Shown here: positions 9,783 through 21,619 of the stretch, one piece after another
Layout: every line of letters begins with the position of its first letter
Position numbering within the stretch: the stretch's first letter is position 1
Assembly (NCBI RefSeq): GCF_001039355.2
Contig: NW_019773571.1
Location: 1 to 38,625, forward strand
Origin: Lingula anatina
Taxonomy: Eukaryota > Brachiopoda > Lingulata > Lingulida > Lingulidae
Direction of reading: 5' to 3'
Length of the DNA stretch: 38,625 nt
Made by a program: the position numbers and the translations under genes
Notes under the pieces: model-generated
The model's database searches: none
What the model was told of the DNA's origin: nothing
Seen by the model: the letters and a program-made list of their open reading frames with translations, nothing else

Positions 9783-12700
9783 CCAGGTAACATGCTCTTT
9801 ACTTTTGACATGTGGGAATAATTATAACCATATAAATTTATGTAAATATTCCCTGACCATATAGTTAGATATAGGCAGATCAGACAGCCACAGTTAAATC
9901 TAATTTCAATTTCACTCCGAATTTCAGAGGTTAATGGACGCTCCTCTGCCATTTCCACTTACGTCAAAGGCGCCCCCCTAACGAAGTCTAAACGAAACCA
10001 TCCTGTGCCCCACTGAGCAGAGTGTAAATTGTGGTGTAATGGTCATTAATTTACATGTTAAACTGCAGACCTAGATATAAGTAAAACCTAAAACTCAGGA
10101 TAGTAAAAGACCCCAGTTTTGACAAGTTGAAACCATTCTTAACCATACCATGCCCATACAATCTGAAAAGGTGGTGAAATGGTCATTATAGGCTAAATGG
10201 ACTGCAGATATCAGTACGCCCCATAGCAGGTGTTGGTCAGTATGCCCCTGGACAGGTGTCTGAAAGAGCAGGACTGACCACACCACTGTCACATGATAAT
10301 GGAGAACACAGGATTTATGGCCATTATGAAGAAAGACAGGTGGCTGTTAACAGCCGCTGGTTACTGCGCTGGATAATGTTAAATTCAGTTCACAAAAGAG
10401 CTAATTATATTTTAAGACCAAAAATTTTGTGTACTTAAATCAGAAGAAGTCCAATATGAAATATTGTCCCTGTTTTAAGGAATGAAAAAAAATCCAATAT
10501 TTTAGTTCAGCATGTATTGTACTGAAGTACTACAGTTTTAACCTTAATTAACAGATTTAAAGTTATGATATTAAGGTTAAGACCAACTTCTCAAATTCAT
10601 TTGTGAAACCCACCACCTCCAAAAAGGAATGGATAGATTATACTATTGAATGCATAGTTCACAAGTGAATATAATTTGTATTTCATTTTTTCCCTTTCTC
10701 TCATCTGTCTGCCCTAATGTGTGTCAGTTAATTCATTTGCATTTGAGAGAGATGCAAAAACCATTACCTGCATCACAATTCTCTCAATGTTTACCTCTAT
10801 AAAAGTAATCTTTGAATTGTGCAGCCTTCAATGAAATAGAAGTTTTATGCAGGTGAGTTGTGACCAAGTCTGTCAAATTGGCAGATGAAACTGTCAACAG
10901 GTAATCAAATATGTGGATCTATCATAAATGAAAACTTTTTTAACTATCAAAAACTGAGATCCAATGAAATTATTTTCACATTGAAAATTTGATTTGGCAC
11001 GAATCCCGGAAGGGACACCTTAAGTCTTCTTCCTCGGAGGAAGTAACAAGTCTATACTGTCAGAACAACAACCAACTGGAAGCCCACCTTTAGTGAAAGG
11101 GCAGGTGTTGGTTCAGAACTACACATCAAGAACCTGTTATACGAGTAAGTTACCTTTCAGTAATGAAGTAATGGTTATGACTGCCTTCAGGTCAGATAAT
11201 AATACACATAATAATGATAAACAGGGATACTACTGTTGAAACAGCAAACATCAGGAAGCCTAACTGTCAGCCATTTTGGGAAGCCATTCATGTTTTATGG
11301 TGCCATTCCAATTAATTGAAGGGCATTGGAGAACAGGTCAAATTATCCACTCATATTTTTTCTAGTTGTTTTATACATAAGTTCAACATGCACATGCAAT
11401 GCAGTCTATTGCACAACAGTACAAACTGACCCATGTCTTGAGTGTTCATTTTATAAATATTGCTTTGTATTCTAAGAAGACTTTTGTGGTGCATATATAA
11501 AGCTTCTTATAATTTTTAAAAAAAGTTACACCCAATTAACATACTAGTACGTGTTCTCACACATTTTCTAATATTAAATGGCACCATGTGGGCTTTACGA
11601 AAACTTTGATTTGTATTTGGATTTGAACCTGCATGGTTCTCAGTTGAAATAACTTTGAAAAATTCATTCTTGACATAATACGTTCTTTCATCTTTATAAT
11701 GTATCTATGTCACCTCTAACATAAATTAGTAAGCAGCAACAATCCATATCATATAGAACTATTGAATATAATGATTATTTCTAGAGATTATACTAATAAG
11801 CATTTTAACAGTTTGTTTGTGGGGCAAGTACCATGGCATGTGACCATGCAAACAACAGATGCTCAAACCATTATCCAATTGCAATATATTGAGCATAACT
11901 TCTACGATGATCTCCATCTTTTCATTGAATATATGGGGTTGCGCTTACACTCATCTATTTAGCCAAATACTAAAACTGACTTAAATTGGCTAAAAATAGG
12001 CTTGATTTGACTTGTTTAGTCAAAATTTAACCATTGATTCAGAGAAAAAAGTGATGAAAATATAGTGATTTGGATAAGAAAAAAAATGCTAGCACTACTC
12101 AAAATAAAGTTATAATATATGTCTCTTCACCAAAATGATGCAAGTATTTGTTAGAAACATTAGCCACGTTTTTCTCGTTGGAAAACAAGTATGATTTTTC
12201 ATTTAATTAGACTAAAATTCCACTTCTGATTGGATCATGAGTAGAAAAAAAGATATTATCTAAAGGTCTGGGCAATTTTGCTCTAAAGATCTTTTGTGAT
12301 GCAGGGGCTGTACCTATATTCATTTGCTGTGATATATATTAATCAGCAGCTGAGGTCATGTCTGGCCAACAGTTCTTTCAAAAATACTCTAACTGGTCCC
12401 TAAAAAGTGCCTGGGTTATTTTCAAGTTTAATGTTTTGCCTTTGTTTTCCAAACCACTAATGTGAGTGTGTTTCCTGTTTTTGAATGTTCAGTAGCAGAC
12501 ACATTTTAAATGAACTGAAAATCACTGTAATGGTTTTTGCAGAAATTTATACATGAATATTTATTGTTCATTTTTTTTTTCCACACTACGTTATAAAACA
12601 GCAGAAGTACTGGGATAAGTCAGAATTTAGTGAAAGTTACACAAAATATTAGCATCACTGATTCAATGATTTGACTCAATTAATATCCCGTCACTGCTAT

Positions 12701-13744
12701 TTTTGGATTGACCCTACAAAGACAATATGGTCTACTCTTTATTATTACCTTTTATTCCTTACTTTAGTTTGCAAACTTTAGATTGATATCCCAAAGAAAA
12801 GATTACAAAACAAACCTGGTCAGATCTGGTGCAATCAAGTACCACTTTAAGAATAGTGACTAACTGAAAATGGTATTCAGTGCATTTAAATTCTTCTTCC
12901 TACAGGTGTTATAAAAGTTGGTCCTAAAAGACAGATAAACACTTATCAACCAAACAGATGAAAGGCCCATGCATTAGAAACATGCTAAAGAATCTTTTTT
13001 TTTTCAGCAACACCTTCATGATTGATGCTGTTACATGTACAGTAATAGGTTTACTGTCTTTTTTCCACTGTCATGAATAAATAAACACATAGCACATAAC
13101 TTCCCCCTTTCCCTAAACTTTCCCACAGCATTTTCACAAAATACCAGCAAGTCACTGCCTACTGTCATTTTTTCTGAATGAGGACAATTACTTTTTTCAT
13201 GCAAGAATGCTATACACTTATATCATGTGGTGCATTTACAACTTAAGATTCATGACCTAACATCCTATTGTACTACAACCTGGGACATAAATATTTATCC
13301 CCCTTCCAAACGCCAGTTAAATTGAAGCCAGGTCATTAAAATGTTATAAATTTAGTCAGTACCTGGCCTCTGTTTCTGCTGCAGGCCAGTGGATTCCTAT
13401 ACCATTGTGGGTAGTAGGCTTTTAAGTTTTTGACAAACTGTTTTATGGTTATAATTTCTACCAGTAACCTCAGGACACCAGTGCAGTCCATATGGTGTTC
13501 CCGTCACTGCCATTTTTATCACCATGAATTAGAAAACACCACATCACTGGTACACAAACATGGTACAGAACACTGCCAAATATGTTCAAAGTTGCTCTAT
13601 CAAAAAATATTTCTTTGCAGTGGATTTCGGGGGAAGGGGGGGGGGGCAATAAAGTGGCCCCCTTCCGCCTTAAAAATTTAAAATTATTCCCATATATTAC
13701 ATTAACAAAGTGTCTTGCAACAAATATAATAGGTAATATTTTTT

Positions 13745-13835
13745 ATATCTTATGCATATAAACCATCTGCAGAGCATAAACTATGAATAATATAATAGAT
13801 TATATTATTCATATTTTATGCATATAAACCATCTA
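13745..13835. repeat. Direct repeat with central perfect palindrome
   Basis: The phrase tatgcatataaaccatct occurs twice (from about 13751 and 13818). Between the copies is a perfect inverted repeat with 14-base arms, atgaataatataat at 13783-13796 and its complement at 13799-13812. AT-rich local rearrangement; no function inferred. Confidence 0.7.
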
Positions 13836-14110
13836 CAAAGGATCTCCCTTCAAAAGCTAGATAGATTTATGGGGCACATTTGATGTGATTAACTGATTAT
13901 GAATATGAACTGGTACAATTAAGCTACCACAAGTCTATTGAACTCAAGAATTAACTAGCTCATGACGTACCTTTGAATATTGTTTTGAAGATTTTTACTG
14001 CAGGCACCATATGCAGGTTTCCATAAACTGTACGTGTGTGCTAGTGAACGATTGCATGTGCGAGGGGCAAATGTTCCTGTGCATTAGAGCAAGTGTTTCG
14101 GACATGCTGT

Positions 14111-14112
<2 letters not shown>

Positions 14113-14154
<42 letters not shown>
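14113..14154. repeat. (GT)n microsatellite in copy A
   Basis: About 21 GT units. The matching repeat in copy B (17076-17093) has only 9, the largest length difference between the copies. Confidence 0.95.
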
Positions 14155-14157
<3 letters not shown>

Positions 14158-14770
14158 CAGGCCCACAGCCAACATTGTAAAAGGTGAGGGGTCGTTTTCT
14201 GAAAAAGTGGACCTTTTACCATGAAACTCTTTGTGTACTTAAATAAAATATTACCCAGAGCAGATCTTTTCCTGACAAAAAGGGTGGTTTGTTTGACACG
14301 TCCCCCTCCCCCCATACCCAAACAAAGGCCCACTTGTTTTTTTTTTTAAATCACATTTTGGACACCTTAAAAAATTCCTTGCTTGAAGGGGGGTGGTGGG
14401 GCAGAGTAAAGAAGGGGCATTGTCCTCAACTCTCCATTTGGTAATCGTCCAAGGTACACCATATGCCAACATGTGCATGGCTTAATGCATGATCATTTTC
14501 AATACAAAATGCAGTGCATAATAATATTGACATGCTGGACTTGAAAAAACACAACACACAACCACAACACGTTCTAAAATGACTTTAAAAAGGTTCACGG
14601 CAATGCACGCCAGTTATAGATCACTGTTTATACTATGGCAGATTCAGGTGGAGAAATTCACCTTTTAAGTCGCCTGTTTACTTTAAAAATGACTATACAA
14701 AACTGAGAATACTCGTGTAGGACTAGTTACGGCATTAAGTAAGCAAGAGGTCCAGATACGCTCCACTTAC

Positions 14771-14950
14771 TGATCCTGACTTTTCCAAGACGCCCTTTGG
14801 GGTGACAAAAATCCCAGAGCCAATAATAGACCCTATGATGATCGTTACTCCATTTAAAAGGGTGATAGTCCTCTTTAACTGAACCTCTTCGCCTGTTTTG
14901 TGATCCTCCGTGGCCCCGCTGTCTTCAGGCTGCTTCTGCTTGTCTGACAT
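14771..14950 (-). CDS. SLC7A/LAT-type transporter, exon 1 (copy A)
   Basis: Minus-strand first coding exon of 60 codons. The start is set at the ATG of [10 protein letters not shown]: the frame is open further upstream, but a hydrophilic 20-30 residue N-terminus before LKR is normal for LAT proteins. The exon carries the TM1 motif [14 protein letters not shown], the unwound helix that binds the amino-acid backbone, and ends KSGS before a GTAAGT donor (14765-14770). Phase 0 splicing to exon 2 gives KSGS-VGLSL, matching the family. An almost identical exon lies at 17707-17886 (residues SGA here, GAA there). The two could be alternative first exons or allelic copies. Confidence 0.93.
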
Positions 14951-15140
14951 GCTTGATAATAACTCGGTGACAATAGAATGAGCAAACGTACAAGGCCGAA
15001 TACCGCGTGTCACAAAGATGTAAACAAACCGACTGTCGGTTAAATTCCCGACGCGACAGCACTTGCGAGTGGCACGGTTTTAAGAACCAGGTAAATGCTC
15101 GATGACTGGAGTTCAGTAGGCAATACGAGCACGTCAGCCC
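14951..15140 (-). promoter_or_regulatory. 5' flank/5' UTR of SLC7A copy A
   Basis: Sequence directly upstream of the exon 1 ATG, richer in CpG than the surroundings. It contains the perfect palindrome aaccgactgtcggtt near 15027-15041 and no clear TATA box. The same region precedes the copy B exon. Transcription start not determinable. Confidence 0.3.
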
Positions 15141-16302
15141 TGCTGGCGTGAAATAATAAAATGTGAAATTCTTGCTTCATGTTCACCAGCCTCATTGTCA
15201 TGCTGTGTGTGTGTGTAACTGGGACGAGTCTATTGAAAAGGACACAAATCTGACGTAATACATAAAATGCACAGTGATATTCCTAATATTTTAGTAGTAT
15301 TGTTTTCGTTAAAATATATGAGATATTATACATATGACTTTTGTTGATTAAAACACACTTATTGAATTTTTAGACAAAAAAGTGACGATGTTGAAAACCT
15401 TTCACCCCTCCAAAATAGCTGTCCGAGAAATATCAACAAGGCCGACTGTTTCTTCTTCCGGGTCATCAGTTGAGGTCAATGGGTGCAAGTGCAAACATAA
15501 ACACGTGGATATAAAGTTCACGTTCACTTCCAAATCGTTAACATGGGGCTTTGTTATTGCCGCTTAAAGATATTTGGGGAATTGTCAGGAATTATGGTCG
15601 GGGAATGCTCCCTGTTTTAAAATGCCTTCTGTATTTTTTTTTTTTTTTTGCGATGTCGTTACGCCTTGCCCACACGCTTTTTCTATATATAGCCCATATC
15701 GTTTTTGAATTTCACTTTTTTCTTCGTTAATTCATAACAATCTTCTTAGGATGAGCCTCGGTGTGCGTCCTTGATTATGACTTTTTTATTATGCTCTGTT
15801 TGTTATTATTATTATTTTCATTTTCATTTTACAAAATATGCTGATGATTTATATTCTGAAGGTACAAGTGGTTTTCCTCACAGTGGCAATCAATCTCAGG
15901 TCTCAGATTTATATTGCCCCCCCCCCCCCCCCAACCCCCACCACAGGGCGGGAGAGCGATTTCTCTCGTTTCAAAGAGTTTTAGAATGCTGTGGTACGTA
16001 CAAGTTGATCTGGAATGCAGTAGTTGTGCCATGAAAAGCTATGCTGTGCAAAACTGTGGTAGAGAAAAGCAACCTCTAGCAATCACAAGAAAGTTTGGAA
16101 GGGATAAGTAAAGTAAAATTAGTGATCGAAATATATCCCACTGTTTTTGTAATTGGACTCTTCGGGTTCAAAATATGAACGTTTCTTTAAATAAGGCGTT
16201 TAAATATCAAAATGATGCCGGCCATAGGCCTGTTAGGCTATGTTATTTTTGTTATAAATAAAACATTTAATTTGTTTGAAAATTTTTAAAAAAAAATAAT
16301 AA

Positions 16303-16920
16303 CACACTAATTGAACCTCATTTATGAATCAGGATACATCCCAGATCTCAGGAAACCAGTCTTGGTAGCACCAAAAAAGCCAGCAGCCAGAATGTGATCT
16401 TCTTAGAACAATTAGTTTACCGAGCCACGTCATAAGAATCTTGTTTAAGAGAACGCTCATAATGAGAACAAGAAAGAATATACAGTCAGAGATAGCTGGA
16501 GAACAGTGCTCAAGGATTCATGGAGGATAAAAGAACAGCAAGCGCTACATATATGCTTAAATCATTCACGGAAAGAGCAATCGAAGTGCAACAAGATTTA
16601 TATCCATGGTTTATTGATTACTTCAAAGCATTTGACACCTTGAAACAGAAAGAAATTATAAGAATGCTCAGAGAAATCAATCTTGACGCTAAAGACACAC
16701 AGCTTATCAAAAACTTGCACTAGAAACAGACAGCAGCAGTAAGAATCGGCAAAGAAACTGGCCTTTTTGTTTAAGATCCAAAAAGGGGTAAACCAAGGAT
16801 GCATAATTCCAACAGACTTATTCTCGTTATATAGCGGGAACTTTTTAACACACACTGAAAAACAGCCGGAAATAAAGATAGGAGGACATTATGCAAAACA
16901 AACAGGAGTTATGACAGCCC
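16303..16920 (+). mobile_element. Broken LINE reverse transcriptase fragment (copy A)
   Basis: Plus-strand pieces match the central part of a non-LTR reverse transcriptase: SGYIPDLRKPVLVAPKK, a fingers/palm stretch around 16520-16723 containing FIDYFKAFDTLKQKEII (the F-D-x-x-KAFD motif), then a frame change into VNQGCIIPTDLFSLYS. Frameshifts and stops show it is dead. It is the same insertion as in copy B and is cut short by the N at 16928. Confidence 0.85.
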
Positions 16921-16927
16921 CCCCCTT

Positions 16928-16928
16928 N
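16928..16928. other. Single-N join between tandem copies A and B
   Basis: One N separates the C run ending copy A from the first base of copy B. Such a join at a homopolymer suggests contigs were abutted without true linkage. Confidence 0.8.
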
Positions 16929-17075
16929 CGTACCTTTGAATATTGTTTTGAAGATTTTTACTGCAGGCACCATATGCAGGTTTCCATAAACTGTACGTGT
17001 GTGCTAGTGAACGATTGCATGTGCGAGGGGCAAATGTTCCTGTGCATAAGAGCAAGTGTTTCGGACATGCTGTAC

Positions 17076-17093
17076 GTGTGTGTGTGTGTGTGT
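17076..17093. repeat. (GT)n microsatellite in copy B
   Basis: Nine GT units, the shorter counterpart of the repeat at 14113-14154. Confidence 0.9.
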
Positions 17094-17706
17094 ATGCAGG
17101 CCCACAGCCAACATTGTAAAAGGTGAGGGGTCGTTTTCTGAAAAAGTGGACCTTTTACCATGAAACTCTTTGTGTACTTAAATAAAATATTACCCAGAGC
17201 AGATCTTTTCCTGACAAAAAGGGTGGTTTGTTTGACACGTCCCCCTCCCCCCATACCCAAACACAGGCCCACTTGTTTTTTTTAAATCACATTTTGGGCA
17301 CCTTGAAAAATTCCTTGCTTGAAGGGGGGTGGTGGGGCAGAGTAAAGAAGGGGCATTGTCCTCAACTCTCCATTTGGTAATCGTCCAAGGTACACCATAT
17401 GCCAACATGTGCATGGCTTAATGCATGATCATTTTCAATACAAAATGCAGTGCATAATAATATTGACATGCTGGACTTGAAAAAACACAACACACAACCA
17501 CAACACGTTCTAAAATGACTTTAAAAAGGTTCACGGCAATGCATGCCAGTTATAGATCACTGTTTATACTATGGCAGATTCAGGTGGAGAATGTCACCTT
17601 TTAAGTTGCCTGTTTACTTTAAAAATGACTATACAAAACTGAGAACACTCGAGTAGGACTAGTTACGGCATTAAGTAAGCAAGAGGTCCAGATACGCTCC
17701 ACTTAC

Positions 17707-17886
17707 TGATCCTGACTTTTCCAAGACGCCCTTTGGGGTGACAAAAATCCCAGAGCCAATAATAGACCCTATGATGATCGTTACTCCATTTAAAAGGGTG
17801 ATAGTCCTCTTTAACTGAACCTCTTCGCCTGTTTTGTGATCCTCCGTGGCCGCGCCGTCTTCAGGCTGCTTCTGTTTGTCTGACAT
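17707..17886 (-). CDS. SLC7A/LAT-type transporter, exon 1 (copy B)
   Basis: Second copy of the 60-codon first exon, beginning [20 protein letters not shown] and carrying the same TM1 motif and phase 0 GTAAGT donor (17701-17706). It differs from copy A in residues 11-13 (GAA instead of SGA) and a few silent bases. If the duplication is real, this is the distal alternative first exon of the same gene, with copy A as the proximal one; both can splice in frame to exon 2. If it is an assembly artefact, it is the other allele. Confidence 0.88.
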
Positions 17887-19274
17887 GCTTGATAATAACT
17901 CAGTGACAATAGAATGAGCAAACGTACAAGGCCGAATACCGCGTGTCACAAAGATGTAAACAAACCGACTGTCGGTTAAATTCCCGACGCGACAGCACTT
18001 GCGAGTGGCACGGTTTTAAGAACCAGGTAAATGCTCGATGACTGGAGTTCAGTAGGCAATACGAGCACGTCAGCCCTGCTGGCGTGAAATAATAAAATGT
18101 GAAATTCTTGCTTCATGTTCACCAGCCTCATTGTCATGCTGTGCGTGTGTGTAACTGGGACGAGTCTATTGAAAAGGACACAAATCTGACGTAATACATA
18201 AAATGCACAGTGATATTCCTAATATTTTAGTAGTATTGTTTTCGTTAAAATATATGAGATATTATACATATGACTTTTGTTGATTAAAACACACTTATTA
18301 AATTTTTGGACAAAAAAGTGACGATGTTGAAAACCTTTCACCCCTCCAAAATAGCTGTCCGAGAAATATCAACAAGGCTTCTTCTTCCGGGTCATCAGTT
18401 GAGGTCAATGGGTGCAAGTGCAAAACATAAACACGTGGATATAACGTTCACGTTCACTTCCAAATCGTTTACATGGGGCTTTGTTATTGCCGCTTAAAGA
18501 TATTTGGGGAATTGTCAGGAATTATGGTCGGGGAATGCTCCTCAATGTTTATTGTTCTTTCATAATATCCATGTTTTAAAATGCCTTCTGTAATTTTTTT
18601 TCTTTTTGCGATGTCGTTACGCCTTGCTCACACGCTTTTTCTATAGGCCTATATAGCCCATATCGTTTTTGAATTTCACTTTATTCTTCGTTAATTCATA
18701 ACAATCTTCTTTAGGATAGGCCTCAGTGTGCGTCCTTGATTATGACTTTTTTTATTATGCTCTGTTTGTTATTTTTATTACTAATTTCATTTTACAAAAT
18801 ATGCTGATGATTTATATTCTGAAGGTAGGCCTACAAGTGGTTTTCCTCACAGTGGCAATTAATCTCAAGTCTTAGATTTATATTGCCCCCTCCCCCCCCC
18901 CCCCACCCCCACCACAGGGCGGGAGAGCGATTTCTCTCGTTTCAAAGAGTTTTAGAATGCTGTGGTACGTAGTTGATCTGGAATGCAGTAGTTGTGCCAT
19001 GAAAAGCTATGCTGTGCAAAACTGTGGTTGAGAAAAGCAACCTCTAGCAATCACAAGAAAGTTTGGAAAGGATAAGTAAAGTAAAATTAGTGATCGAAAT
19101 ATATCCCACTATTTTTGTAATTGGACTCTTCGGGTTCAAAATATGAACGTTTCTTTAAATAAGGCGTTTAAATATCAAAATGATGCCGGCCATAGGCCTG
19201 TTAGGCATATGTTGTGTTTGTTATAAATAAAACATTTAATTTGTTTGAAAAAATTTTTTAAAGAATAATAATAA

Positions 19275-19905
19275 TAACACACTAACTGAACCGCATTTAT
19301 GGATCAGGATACATCCCAGATCTCAGCAAGCCAGTCTTGGCAGCACTCCCAAAAAAGCCAGCAGCCAGAATGTGATCTTCTTAGAACAATTAGTTTACCG
19401 AGCCACGTCATAAGACTCTTGTTTTAAGAGAACGCTCATGATGAGAACAAGAAAGAATATACAGTCAGAGATAGCTGGAGAACAGTCAGGATTCATGGAG
19501 AATAAAAGAACAACAAGAGCTACATATATGCTTAAATCATTCACGGAAAGAGCAATCGAAGTGCAACAAGATTTATATCCATGGTTTATTGATCACTTCA
19601 AAGCATTTGACACCTTGAAACAGAAAGAAATTATAAGAATGCTCAGAGAAATCAATCTTGACGCCAAAGACACACAGCTTATCAAAAACTTGCACTAGAA
19701 ACAGACAGCAGCAGTAAGAATCGGCAAAGAAACTGGCCCTTTTGTTAAGATATGTCAAAAACGGGGTAGACCAAGGATGCATGGTACCAACAGACTTATT
19801 CTCGTTATATAGCGGGAACTTTTTGAGACACACTGAAAAACAGCTGGAAATAAAGATAGGAGGACATGATGCAAAACAAACAGGAGTTATGACAGCCCCC
19901 CCCCC
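19275..19905 (+). mobile_element. Broken LINE reverse transcriptase fragment (copy B)
   Basis: Better-preserved twin of 16303-16920. A continuous frame at 19438-19698 includes GEQSGFMENKRTTRATYMLK and FIDHFKAFDTLKQKEII and stops after IKNLH. Past that stop the match continues (KQTAAVRIGKETGPF), and after a shift it reads DQGCMVPTDLFSLYS. This is an endonuclease/reverse-transcriptase LINE of the kind widespread in invertebrates. The catalytic YADD region is lost in the poly-C tract and gap. Confidence 0.85.
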
Positions 19906-19948
19906 CCCCCCCCCTCCTCCCCTCCCCCCCCCCCCCCCCCCCCCCCCC
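19897..19948. repeat. Poly-C/T tract
   Basis: About 50 bases of nearly pure C. The large Gly/Pro frames over this region and the gap are artefacts. Confidence 0.95.
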
Positions 19949-20065
19949 ACCCCCACACCAATGGTGTTCACTACAGCTTTTCTTGCACCTTCGTCTGATA
20001 CTAACGCCCAACGAATGCAATGCCCATATGAATCACTCAGCCATTGAAACATTGTGTCTATTACA

Positions 20066-20401
20066 NNNNNNNNNNNNNNNNNNNNNNNNNNNNNNNNNNN
20101 NNNNNNNNNNNNNNNNNNNNNNNNNNNNNNNNNNNNNNNNNNNNNNNNNNNNNNNNNNNNNNNNNNNNNNNNNNNNNNNNNNNNNNNNNNNNNNNNNNNN
20201 NNNNNNNNNNNNNNNNNNNNNNNNNNNNNNNNNNNNNNNNNNNNNNNNNNNNNNNNNNNNNNNNNNNNNNNNNNNNNNNNNNNNNNNNNNNNNNNNNNNN
20301 NNNNNNNNNNNNNNNNNNNNNNNNNNNNNNNNNNNNNNNNNNNNNNNNNNNNNNNNNNNNNNNNNNNNNNNNNNNNNNNNNNNNNNNNNNNNNNNNNNNN
20401 N
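20066..20401. other. Assembly gap (336 N)
   Basis: Run of N flanked by a C-rich tract on both sides. The LINE fragment resumes after it. Confidence 1.
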
Positions 20402-20423
20402 CCCCCCCCCCCCCCCCCCCCCC

Positions 20424-20700
20424 AAGTTTGTAACATTAAAGTGAAAGACCCATAGCTAAAATAAGTGGATGGTTTCAAATATTTGGGATCAATAGTCACT
20501 CCCGACGGAAGATGTACAACTGATATAAAGACCAGGATTGGACAAGCAAAGACAGCATTTAAAGAGCTGCAATCAATACTTACCAACCAAAAAAATGTCA
20601 ATAGTAACAAGAAAAAGAGGATAAGAAACATTTAAATGACCTAGCACATGTATCGTAACAAACGAATGCGACGCATGGACCATTAACAACATCATGAAAA
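20424..20700 (+). mobile_element. LINE fragment, post-catalytic part, right of the gap
   Basis: The plus-strand frame reads VDGFKYLGSIVTPDGRCTTD then IKTRIGQAKTAFKELQSIL, the KYLG...D region that follows the reverse-transcriptase core. It probably belongs to the same element as 19275-19905. A stop at 20632 and later frame changes show decay. Confidence 0.8.
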
Positions 20701-21174
20701 ACGATTGGATATAGGCCCTATATGTATACATGTCATTAAGTGAGGGGTTAAGCAAATTATTAAATAGATTAATTTATAAATATATCAATATCTTAACATA
20801 ATGAAAGAAAGAATGAATAACATGACATGATCATGACATGGTGGATGAATGGACCGATGGCCAGTAGTAAATAAGTAAATGGACTGTTACATGAATGTAT
20901 CGCAGGATTGATAGATGGAAGGAAAGAAAGATGACTGAATGGATGTATACTGGATTAAATACTAAGTAAATGAGCGAATGAATTGATTAAATATACATTT
21001 GGACCGAGCGTGGATTCCCAGCAACGTATGTAAACCACTCTTACTAGTTTCTAAAACGTCGAATCGATCACTCGATCAACTATATGAGAGATTTTAAACA
21101 GCACCGTCTTCAAATTTTTGGTCGTAAAGATCTACTTATCTCATTTATTTATCGGCGCCGGTTATATACAGCAC
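20701..21174. other. Intergenic, (GAATGAAT)-like simple sequence
   Basis: Degenerate tetranucleotide sequence (gaatgaata, aagtaaatgg, gatggaagga) from 20800 to 21000. No gene seen. Confidence 0.5.
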
Positions 21175-21320
21175 AGAAAGTAAACAGAAAATATTCGTTC
21201 AAATTTCATTTTTCGGGTAATATGGAACGATGTTCTCTGGTATTTCTCTAAGTTATAATATTTAAAACGTTTGGTCGGCTAAATTGTGTCAAAATTTTGA
21301 CTTCCAATGTATCTTTACGA
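21175..21320 (+). repeat. Dispersed repeat, copy 1
   Basis: Shares a long diverged match with 27393-27540. Common words in order include cagaaaa, cgttcaaa, ttttcgggtaa, agttata and atctttaa/atctttacg. Estimated identity about two thirds. Family unknown; the MITE at 21334 sits just beyond its right end. Confidence 0.55.
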
Positions 21321-21333
21321 TGGTAAGCAAACA

Positions 21334-21619
21334 CAGGGGCGGATCCAGGCGGATTTGAAGGGATCCGGTTTTTAGGAAGACAGGCCGCGGATGCAACCAC
21401 GACCCCCCCCCCCCCTTTGCGTGGGGTTCGGGGCCCGCTGAAGGGCCCCAAATTTTTTTGGCATATAAGAGGGCGAACGGTGCCATTTGGTATGATTTAG
21501 AACTATGATTTAGCTAGTTAAGTTTCTAATTTCAAGAGGGACCATCGGCGTGAATTCTTTTCAGAAATTGAAAAGGGGGCCAGGACCCCCCTGACACCCC
21601 CTCTCGAAATCCGCCACAG
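21334..21619. mobile_element. MITE, hAT-like ends, 5-bp target duplication
   Basis: A 286-bp element starting caggggcggatccagg and ending in the inverted form (ccgccacag). It is flanked by the direct repeat AAACA at 21329-21333 and 21620-21624. It contains G/C homopolymer runs and a gggcccgctgaagggcccc stem. Same end type and same duplication length as 4615-4785. Confidence 0.65.

Larger units (their letters stand above)
8486..13965 (-). other. SLC7A intron 1 (left part)
   Basis: About 5.5 kb without exon-like frames. It contains a G-rich patch at 8828-8879, an A/C-rich simple stretch at 9305-9420, a (CA)n microsatellite at 9743-9780, a diverged direct repeat (about 10028-10066 and 10168-10208, sharing ggtcatta and ctgcaga), and a palindrome at 13783-13812. 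Short open frames across it carry no recognisable domain. Confidence 0.6.
13966..16927. repeat. Tandem segmental copy A carrying SLC7A exon 1
   Basis: About 2.96 kb that recurs almost unchanged at 16929-19905. It begins cgtacctttgaatattg and ends in a run of C just before the N at 16928. By eye it differs from copy B by one to a few percent plus short indels, a longer GT microsatellite here, and a 35-bp stretch found only in B. It contains exon 1 of the transporter and a broken reverse-transcriptase fragment. Confidence 0.9.
16929..19905. repeat. Tandem segmental copy B carrying SLC7A exon 1
   Basis: Partner of 13966-16927. Compared with A it has a shorter GT repeat, an extra stretch of about 35 bases near 18541-18575, and two 6-base insertions that create TAGGCCTA at 18644-18651 and 18826-18833. 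It ends in a long poly-C/T tract (about 19897-19948) shortly before the assembly gap. Confidence 0.9.

Noticed and set aside
13618-13680. G-run/C-run hairpin near ggatttcgggggaagg, reminiscent of the hAT-like MITE interior
   Set aside because: No CAGGGG terminus and no flanking duplication, so it is not called as an element.
13995-14478. Minus-strand frames containing His-Thr repeats, repeated at 16958-17414
   Set aside because: They are produced by the (GT)n microsatellite and adjacent simple sequence; the second set is just the tandem copy.
19573-20631. Long 352-residue frame across the gap
   Set aside because: Made of N positions and poly-Gly from the poly-C tract; it is antisense to the LINE remnant.
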